A program made the position numbers and the translations under genes. Positions 56,168 to 64,000 of a stretch of 64,000 bases of DNA are shown piece after piece. Below the pieces are notes generated by a model. That model saw nothing but the letters and a program-made list of their open reading frames with translations. It searched no databases and had not been told where the DNA came from. The DNA is from Lolium rigidum (taxonomy: Eukaryota; Streptophyta; Magnoliopsida; Poales; Poaceae): NCBI RefSeq assembly GCF_022539505.1, contig NC_061508.1:35954256-36018255 (forward strand). The letters run 5' to 3'. The stretch's first letter is position 1, and each line of letters starts with the position of its first letter.

Positions 56168-57095
56168 TTAATGCTGAACTTCCAAAGGGATTAAGATTAC
56201 ACATATGAACTTTAAACATGACCGGGAGCATGAGGGCCGGCGGCGGGGCGTTGACGTGGAGCAAGCTAGGCAAGACGTAATTATGGAGGAAGAGGCCATA
56301 TGATGCGTGCTTGGCCTTGGTTGCAGGGCGGTGTTTCCCCCTATGTACTTAGGCCTACACCCATCGCATGTTGGATCAGGCTGTGGATGTCCTTCTAGAG
56401 AAATTTGCCACATAATGGGCAAAATAGCTCCCCGCGCATGCAGAAACGAATTTCATCACCCTTCAGCCGCTTGAGAACATAGCGGCTTTTACGGTCCCTG
56501 CGCACCTAGCTTGTTGTTGTCCATGTCATCAGAATACTCCTATGAATTATTAAGTACTACATAATCAGGTTTTTTATGACAGATCGAATAAATACTCCAC
56601 TAACATAATCAAACCTTAGAAACCCTAAAATTAAATGTGTAGAACAAGTAAATGGCGAGAAGAAATCGTAATAAATCATGAGAAACCCTATGAACAACCA
56701 TGAACATAAGCCACAACAATTGCAAGTCCACTAAGTATGAACACATAAATTGATTATGTGACTACATGGCAGATTAGTCGAAATTAAACTAGAATCTGAT
56801 CTTACGAATCGTAGAATCAATTACATCTACAAGAACAAGGTAGGATATCAAATCAATCAAGAACCGGGCTCGTGCAAACCATGTGAACAGCAATATGACA
56901 CAAAGAGGGTTGGGACAGTTTCGGTAAAGAGAAGTACCTCCTCGTCATCACCCTCAACATCCTCCTGGAACTGAACGTTTGGGCCGAAATCGTCGAAGGG
57001 GTCGAGGTTCGCGTCCAGCATCGGGCCTAGGAAGACCTCGCCGTGGTGGCCTGCAACGCTGTGCACATCTTCGGCGGGATAAACAACGTTGGTAT
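56168..57095 (-). pseudogene. XS-type zinc-finger protein, cut by an LTR
   Basis: The minus-strand exon (57095 to about 56943) is open right up to the LTR: VVYPAEDVHSVAGHHGEVFLG, LDPFDDFGPNVQFQED and a GT donor after DDEE. A second exon starts near 56539 (EYSDDMDNNK), has an extra base, then continues DRKSRYVLKRLKGDEIRF and MRGELFCPLCGKFL, a TAG, KDIHSLIQHAMGVG, and another stop. CPLC with QHAMGVG matches the zf-XS type finger found in SGS3-like and transposon-related plant proteins. The N-terminus is lost where the retrotransposon begins at 57096. Confidence 0.6.
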
Positions 57096-58689
57096 TGATA
57101 CGTCTCCGACGTATCGATAATTTCTTATGTTCTATGCCATATTATTGATGATACCTACATGTTTTATGCACACTTTATGTCATATTCGTGCATTTTCTGG
57201 AACTAACCTATTAACAAGATGCCGAAGTGCCGGTTCTCGTTTTCTGCTGTTTTTGGTTTCGAAATCCTAGTAACGAAATATTCTCGGAATTGGACGAAAC
57301 GAAGACCCGGGGCCCTATTTTTCCACGGAGCTTCCGGAAGACCGAAGAACACACGAAGTGGGGCCACGAGGTGGGCAAGCTACAGGGGCGGCGCGGCCCA
57401 AGCCCGGCCGCGCCGACCTATAGTGTGGGCCCCTCGTTAGCCCCGACTCCGCCCTTCCGCCTACTTAAAGCCTCCGTCGCGAAACCCACGATGCGAAAAA
57501 CCACGATACGGAAAACCTTGCGAGACGCCGCCGCCGCCGATCCCATCTCGGGGGATTCCGGAGATCTCCTCCGGCACCTCGCCGGAGAGGGGATTCATCT
57601 CCGGAGGACTCTACACCGCCATGGTCGCCTCCGGAGTGATGAGTGAGTAGTTCACCCCTGGACTATGGGTCCATAGCGGTAGCTAGATGGTTGTCTTCTC
57701 CTCATTGTGCTTCATTGTTGGATCTTGTGAGCTGCCTAACATGATCAAGATCATCTATCTGTAATTCTATATGTTGTGTTTGTCGGGATCCGATGGATAG
57801 AGAATACCATGTCATGTTAATTATCAAGTTATTATACATGTGTTGTTTATGATCTTGCATGCTCTCCGTTTCTAGTAGAGGCTCGGCCAAGTTTTTACTT
57901 TTAACTCCAAGAGGGAGTACTTATGCTCGATAGTGGGTTCATGCCGCATTGACACCAGGACGATGACGAGAAAGTTCTAAGGTTGTGTTGTCTTTGTTGC
58001 CACTAGGGATAAAACATTGGCGCTATGTCCGAGGATGTAGTTGTTGATTACATTACGCACCATACTTAATGCAATTGTCACGTTGTTAGCAACTTAATAC
58101 TTGGAGGGGTTCGGATGATAACTCTGAAGGTGGACTTTTTAGGCATAGATGCGGTTGGATGGCGGTCTATGTACTTTGTCGTAATGCCCAATTAAATCTC
58201 ACTATACTTATCATGTCATGTATGTGCATTGTTATGCCCTCTCTATTTGTCAATTGCCCGACTGTAATTTGTTCACCCAACATGCTTTTATCTTATGGGA
58301 GAGACACCTCTAGTGAGCTGTGGACCCGGTCCATTCTTTTAATCTTGAAATACAAATCTGTTGCAATACTTGTTTTTACTTGTTTTCTCTGCAAACAATC
58401 ATCTTCCACACAATACGGTTAATCCTTTGTTACGAGCAAGCCGGTGAGATTGACAACCTCAGCTGTTTCGTTGGGGCAAAGTACTTTGGTTGTGTTGTGC
58501 GGGTTCCACGTTGGCGCCGGAATCTCGGTGTTGCGCCGCACTACATCCCGCCGCCATCAACCTTCAACGTGCTTCTTGGCTCCTCCTGGTTCGATAAACC
58601 TTGGTTTCTTTCGAGGGAAAACTTGTCGCTGTGCGCATCATACCTTCCTCTTGGGGTTGCCCAACGAACGTGTGAAATACACGCCATCA
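57096..58689 (+). mobile_element. 5' LTR of a Gypsy-like retrotransposon
   Basis: Starts TGATACGTCTCC, ends CATCA, 1594 bases. Followed about ten bases later by a primer-binding site (ggcgccgttgcggggaga, 58703-58720), a slightly worn tRNA-Asp site. Left flank ggtat (57091-57095). Same family as 61834-63434 and 27854-30246. Confidence 0.85.
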
Positions 58690-58702
58690 AGCATATTTTC
58701 AC

Positions 58703-58720
58703 GGCGCCGTTGCGGGGAGA
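58703..58720 (+). other. Primer-binding site, tRNA-Asp type
   Basis: ggcgccgttgcggggaga is one deletion away from the standard ggcgccgttgccgggga form found in many plant Gypsy elements. Confidence 0.75.
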
Positions 58721-58924
58721 TCAAGACACGTCGCAAGGGAGTCTCCACTTCTCAATCTCTTTACTTTGTTTTTGTCTTGCTTTATTTTATTTGCTACTTT
58801 GTTGCTGCATTACATCAAAACACAAAAAAAATTAGTTGCTAGCTTTACTTTATTTGCTGTCTTGTTTGCCATATCAAAAACACAAAAAAATTAGTTTACT
58901 TGCATTTACTTTACTTAATTCATC

Positions 58925-59374
58925 ATGTTTCCTTTTAATTTTACCACAAAGAACATACCGGTAGGACAAGGGTCTATAATTGGGAGGAACAACATAGAAG
59001 AATTTTTCACCCATGTTAGTACCGTTGAAGATTTTGAAGATAGACACTTGGTAGAACTTGCTCCTACTTATGAAATTGCTGCTGCTTTGCTTTAGTCCGC
59101 TTGTTGGAAACTAAATTTGTTAATCTCAATCCTATAATCCAACACATGTTTCTCACACTTGGTGATTTGGAAGAGGGGGAAAAGAAAGATTTTGTTTTAG
59201 AAACCCTTCTTAGAGAATTTGGTGGTCTAGCAAGAGAGGCTAGAAAGGTCTTCGCTAAATTTAATATGCTTGGTTCTCATACTAATTTTGTTAGCCTCCT
59301 TGAAAAAATGGACATGGATAGAATAAGGTACACTAATAACGCTAATGATGGTGGGGAGATCAAAGCACCAATAC
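58925..59374 (+). pseudogene. gag-like gene fragment of the LTR element
   Basis: Opens MFPFNFTTKNIPVGQGS and continues IEEFFTHVSTVEDFEDRHLV up to a TAG near 59095. A neighbouring frame continues LLETKFVNLNPIIQHMFL, LREFGGLAREARKVFAKF, FVSLLEKMDMDRIRY to the N run. One frame change therefore separates the halves. This is a Gag-type protein; no protease, RT or integrase follows in the available sequence. Confidence 0.6.
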
Positions 59375-59474
59375 NNNNNNNNNNNNNNNNNNNNNNNNNN
59401 NNNNNNNNNNNNNNNNNNNNNNNNNNNNNNNNNNNNNNNNNNNNNNNNNNNNNNNNNNNNNNNNNNNNNNNNNN
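59375..59474. other. Assembly gap (100 N)
   Basis: Exactly 100 N inside the retrotransposon interior. The missing pol genes may be in it, or two elements may have been joined here. Confidence 0.99.
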
Positions 59475-61833
59475 TCACGAATCTGGGCCTAATTCTCCGT
59501 AGGTAACTCAGAAAATTATGCCAATTTACGTGAGTGATCCTCGAGATATGTACGCAACTTTCATTCAATTTGGAAATTTTCATTTGAGCAAGTCTGGTGC
59601 TTCAATAAAATCCATCTTTACGGATCGTTCTGTTTTGACAGATTCTGCCTTTTATTTCGCATTGCCTCTTTTGCTATGTTGGATGAATTTCTTTGATCCA
59701 TTAATGTCCAGTAGCTTTATGCAATGTCCGGAAGTGTTAAGAATGATTGTGTCACCTCTGAACATGTTAATTTTTATTGTCCACTAACCCTCTAATGAGT
59801 TGTTTCGAGTTTGGTGTGGAGGAAGTTTTCAAGGATCAAGAGAGGAGTATGATGCAATATGATCAAGGAGAGTGAAAGCTCTAAGCTTGGGGATGCCCCG
59901 GTGGTTCACCCATGCATATTCTAAGAAGACTCAAGCGTCTAAGCTTGGGGATGCCCAAGGCATCCCCTTCTTCATCGACAACATTATCGGAGTTCCTCCC
60001 CTGAAACTATATTTTTATTCCGTCACATCTTATGTACTTTGCTTGGAGCGTCGGTTTGTTTTTGTTTTTGTTTGCATAAAATGGATCCTAGCATTCACTG
60101 TGTGGGAGAGAGACACGCTCCGCTGTTGCATATGGACAAATATGTCCTTAGGCTTTGCTCATAGTATTCATGGCGAAGGTTGAATCTTCTTCGTTAAATT
60201 GTTATATGGTTGGAATCGGGAAATGCTACATGTAGTAATTTTAAAATGTCTTGAATAATTTGATACTTGGCAATTGTTGTGCTCATGTTTAAGCTCTTGC
60301 ACCATATACTTTGCACCCATTAATGAAGAAACACCTAGAGCTTGCTAATTTGGTTTGCATATTTGGTCTCTCTAAAGTCTAGATAATTTCTAGTATTGAG
60401 TTTTGAACAACAAGGAAGACGGTGTAGAGTCTTATAATGTTTACAATATGTCTTTTATGTGAGTTTTGCTGCACCGTTCATCCTTGTGTTTGTTTCAAAT
60501 AAATCTTGCTAGCCTAAACCTTGTATCGAGAGGGAATACTTCTCATGCATCCAAAATCCTTGAGCTAACCACTATGCCATTTGTGTTCACCATACCTACC
60601 TACTACATGGTATTTCTCCGCCATTCCAAAGTAAATTGCTTGAGTGCTACCTTTAAAATTCCATCATTCGCCTTTGCAATATATAGCTCATGGGACAAAT
60701 AGCTTAAAAACTATTGTGGTATTGAATATGTACTTATGCACTTTATCTCTTATTAAGTTGCTTGTTGTGCGATAACCATGCTTACGGGGACGCCATCAAC
60801 TATTCTTTGTTGAATATCATGTGAGTTGCTATGCATGTCCGTCTTGTCCGAAGTAAGAGAGATCTACCACCTTAATGGTTGGAGCATACATATTGTTAGA
60901 GAAGAACATTGGGCCGCTAACTAAAGCCATGAATCATGGTGGAAGTTTCAGTTTTGGACATATATCCTCAATCTCATATGAGAACACTAATTGTTGCCAC
61001 ATGCTTATGCATTAAAGAGGAGTCCATTATCTGTTGTCCATGTTGTCCCGGTATGGATGTCTAAGTTGAGAATAATCAAAAGCGAGAAATCCAAAATGCG
61101 AGCTTTCTCCTTAGACCTTTGTACGGGCGGCATGGAGGTACCCCATTGTGACACTTGGTTAAAACATGTGTATTGCGATGATCCGGTAGTCCAAGCTAAT
61201 TAGGACAAGGTGCGGGCACTATTAGTATACTATGCATGAGGCTTGCAACTTGTAAGATATAATTTACATAACTCATATGCTTTATTACTAACGTTGACAA
61301 AATTGTTTCATGTTTTCAAAATAAAAAGCTCTAGCACAAATATAGCAATCGATGCTTTCCTCTTTGAAGGACCTTTCTTTTACTTTTAATGTTGAGTCAG
61401 TTCACCTATTTCTCTCCACCTCAAGAAGCAAACACTTGTGTGAACTGTGCATTGATTCCTACATACTTGCATATTGCAATTATTATATTACTCTATGTTG
61501 ACAACTATCCATGAGATATACATGTTATAAGTTGAAAGCAACCGCTGAAACTTAATCTTCCTTTGTGTTGCTTCAATACCTTTACTTTGATTTATTGCTT
61601 TATGAGTTAACTCTTATGCAAGACTTATTGATGCTTGTCTTTAAGTGCTATTCATGAAAAGTCTTTGCTTTATGATTCATTTGTTTACTCATGTCATTAC
61701 CATTGTTTTGATCGCTGCATTCATTACATATGCTTACAATAGTATGATCAAGGTTATGATGGCATGTCACTCCAGAAATTATCTTTGTTATCGTTTACTC
61801 GCTCGGGACGAGCGGAACTAAGCTTGGGGATGC
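59475..61833 (+). mobile_element. 3' untranslated interior of the LTR element
   Basis: AT-rich, non-coding, with two copies of taagcttggggatgccc (near 59883 and 59940), and again aagcttggggatgc as the likely polypurine tract directly before the 3' LTR. Long non-coding tails of this kind are characteristic of some Triticeae Gypsy families. Confidence 0.65.
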
Positions 61834-63434
61834 TGATACGTCTCCGACGTATCGATAATTTCTTATGTTCCATGCCACATTATTGATGATATCTACATGT
61901 TTTATACACATTATATGTCGTATTTATGCATTTTACGGCACTAACCTATTAACGAGATGCCGAAGAGCCGATTCTGTTGTTTTCTCGCTGTTTTTGGTTT
62001 CAGAAATCCTAGTAAAGAAATATTCTCGGAATTGGACGAAATCAACGCCCAGGGTCCTATTTTGCCATGAAGCTTTCAGAAGACCGAAGGAGAGTCGAAG
62101 AGGGGCCACGAGGTGGCGACACACCAGGGCGGCGCGGCCCAGGCCCTGGCCGCACCGACCTATGGTGTGGGCCCCTCGTGCCGCCTCTTTACCTGCCCTT
62201 CCGCCTACAAATAGCCTCCGTCGCGAAACCCCCGATGCCGAGAGCCACGATACGGAAAACCTTGCGAGACGCCGCCGCCGCCAATCCCATCTCGGGGGAT
62301 TCCGGAGATCTCCTCCGGCACCCTGCCGGAGAGGGGATTCATCTCCCGGAGGACTCTTCACCGCCATGGTCGCCTCCGGAGTGATGAGTGAGTAGTTCAC
62401 CCCTGGACTATGGGTCCATAGCAGTAGCTAGATGGTTGTCTTCTCCTCATTGTGCTTCATTGTTGGATCTTGTGAGCTGCCTAACATGATCAAGATCATC
62501 TATCCGTAATACTATATGTTGTGTTTGTCGGGATCCGATGGATAGAGAATACTATGTTATGTTAATTATCAAGTTATTACCTATGTGTTGTTTATGATCT
62601 TGCATGCTCTCCGTTATTAGTAGAGGCTGCGGCCAAGTTTTTGCTCTTAACTCCAAGAGGGAGTATTTATGCTCGATAGTGGGTTCATGCCTCCATTAAA
62701 TCTGGGACGGTGACGAGAAAGTTCTAAGGTTGTGGATGTGCTTGTTGCCACTAGGGATAAAACATTGATGCTATGTCTAAGGATGTAGTTATTGATTACA
62801 TTACGCACCATACTTAATGCAATTGTCTGTTGTTTTGCAACTTAATACTGGAAGGGGTTCGGATGATAACATGAAGGTGGACTTTTTAGGCATAGATGCA
62901 TGCTGGATAGCGGTCTATGTACTTTGTCGTAATGCCCAATTAAATCTCACTATATTTATCATGTCATGTATGTGCATTGTTATGCCCTCTCTATTTGTCA
63001 ATTGCCCGACTGTAATTTGTTCACCCAACATGCTTTTATCTTATGGGAGAGACACCTCTAGTGAACTGTGGACCCCGGTCCTATTCTTTACATCGCATAC
63101 AATCTACTTGCAATACTTGTTTTACTTGTTTTCTGCAAACAATCATCTTCCACACAATACGGTTAATCCTTTGTTACGAGCAAGCCGGTGAGATTGACAA
63201 CCTCACTGTTTCGTTGGGGCAAAGTACTTTGGTTGTGTTGTGCAGGTTCCACGTTGGCGCCGGAATCCCTGGTGTTGCGCCGCATTACATTCCGCCACCA
63301 TCAACCTTCAACGTGCTTCTTGGCTCCTCCTGGTTCGATAAACCTTGGTTTCTTTCTGAGGGAAAACTTGCTACTGTCTGCATCACACCTTCCTCTTGGG
63401 GTTCCCAACGGACGTGTGTTAACTGCACGCATCA
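61834..63434 (+). mobile_element. 3' LTR of a Gypsy-like retrotransposon
   Basis: Starts TGATACGTCTCC and ends GCATCA, 1601 bases. It differs from the 57096 LTR at many positions and small indels, so the two are not recent twins. The right flank acgcg (63435-63439) does not match the left flank ggtat. Confidence 0.85.
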
Positions 63435-64000
63435 ACGCGCAGCGCCATATCTGCTCCGGCACGAGCTGCAGAGCACTGCCACTCGCGGATCCTCCGCCCG
63501 GCATCTTTCAGCCGCTCGGAGGTGAGCGTCAGGGTCTTCGGCAGTGCTTCTCCAGGCCACAGGACCTTATAGAGCTGGATCGCCACGTTAGGCAGGTCGG
63601 AGAGATGCCGGTCCACAGCGCGCATATGCTGGACGCGGGCAGAAAGGGCAACCAAGTGATCATAAGGATCCCAAGGCGCGGCCAGATCCTGGAATTGCTG
63701 CGCAACCCGGCGATCTGAAACTTTCTTTTCCACGTGCACCTGTGAGTCCGGAAAGAGTTCTGCAAAATAAAGGAAAGACATAAGGAAAATGCTACCGGAA
63801 CAAATAAGCTTGTAAGCAAAAGCCGGAAGAGAAAGAAGAAACACTTACTGAGAGCGAGCGCGTCAGTTCGCGCGACCAACTCATCATACTCCTTCTGCTC
63901 CGCGGTTAAGCGAGCGACCTGGTCTTCGGCAGCCTTCCGGAACTTGCCCATTTCCTCCAGCTCTGCCCTCAGCACCGCAGTGGAATTGGCGGAATCATCC
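63435..64000 (-). pseudogene. Transposon-associated coiled-coil protein, cut by the LTR
   Basis: Minus-strand exon from the window edge to 63849 (AELEEMGKFRKAAEDQVARL, EYDELVARTDALAL; coiled coil), an intron (donor GTAAGTG, acceptor TTTTGCAG), and an exon from 63759. That exon reads LFPDSQVHVEKKVSDRRVAQ, WDPYDHLVALSARVQHMRA, LPNVAIQLYKVLWPGEAL, RIREWQCSAARAGADMALR. This layout is typical of a grass protein class annotated as a gypsy-type transposon product. The frame stops exactly where the LTR begins, so the C-terminus is missing. Confidence 0.65.

Overview
This is a plant nuclear window, almost certainly from a Triticeae grass (wheat, goatgrass or barley group). The genes have GC-rich exons split by GT..AG introns. 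They sit as islands in a dense mixture of LTR retrotransposons, CACTA, PIF/Harbinger, Helitron, LINE and MITE remnants, and the dominant LTR family (start TGATACGTCTCC, tRNA-Asp-type primer site) looks like the abundant Triticeae Gypsy families. Two runs of exactly 100 N (27754-27853 and 59375-59474) are scaffold gaps, and both fall inside repeats.

Layout: 1.8-9.0 kb holds two paralogous J-domain genes in the same orientation, separated by a GRF zinc-finger pseudogene and a Helitron-like insertion. An orphan R2R3-MYB exon lies at 10.8-10.9 kb. The nucleolar GTPase gene NOG1 (minus) and a mitochondrial adrenodoxin-type ferredoxin gene (plus) are divergent and share a short promoter carrying site II (GGCCCA) motifs. 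18-24 kb carries a Myb/SANT-like pseudogene, a recent 1.14 kb tandem duplication and a MITE. A small membrane-anchored hypothetical gene (minus) ends at 24.8 kb. 26.6-34.1 kb is nested transposons: a CACTA end with a dimeric 135-bp array, LTRs in inverted arrangement, a Gypsy LTR lying against a miniature TRIM element, and a truncated Harbinger transposase. 35.4-42.2 kb is one gene of a plant-specific COP1-interacting-protein-like family whose first intron (4.7 kb) is full of repeats. 45.0-47.8 kb is the chloroplast peroxiredoxin Q gene, with a Ycf33-like plastid protein gene nested in its second intron. 48.6-64.0 kb is again transposons: Harbinger ORF1, a CACTA end with a palindromic array, an XS-type zinc-finger pseudogene cut by an LTR, and a long LTR element whose two outer flanks do not match.

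The intact genes serve ribosome assembly (NOG1), mitochondrial Fe-S electron transfer (ferredoxin), chaperone work (J-proteins) and plastid redox defence (PrxQ). They do not form one pathway. The best leads are the bidirectional NOG1/ferredoxin promoter, the gene nested in PrxQ, the copy-specific intron in the first J-protein gene, the higher-order repeat next to the first gap, and the mismatched flanks of the last LTR element.
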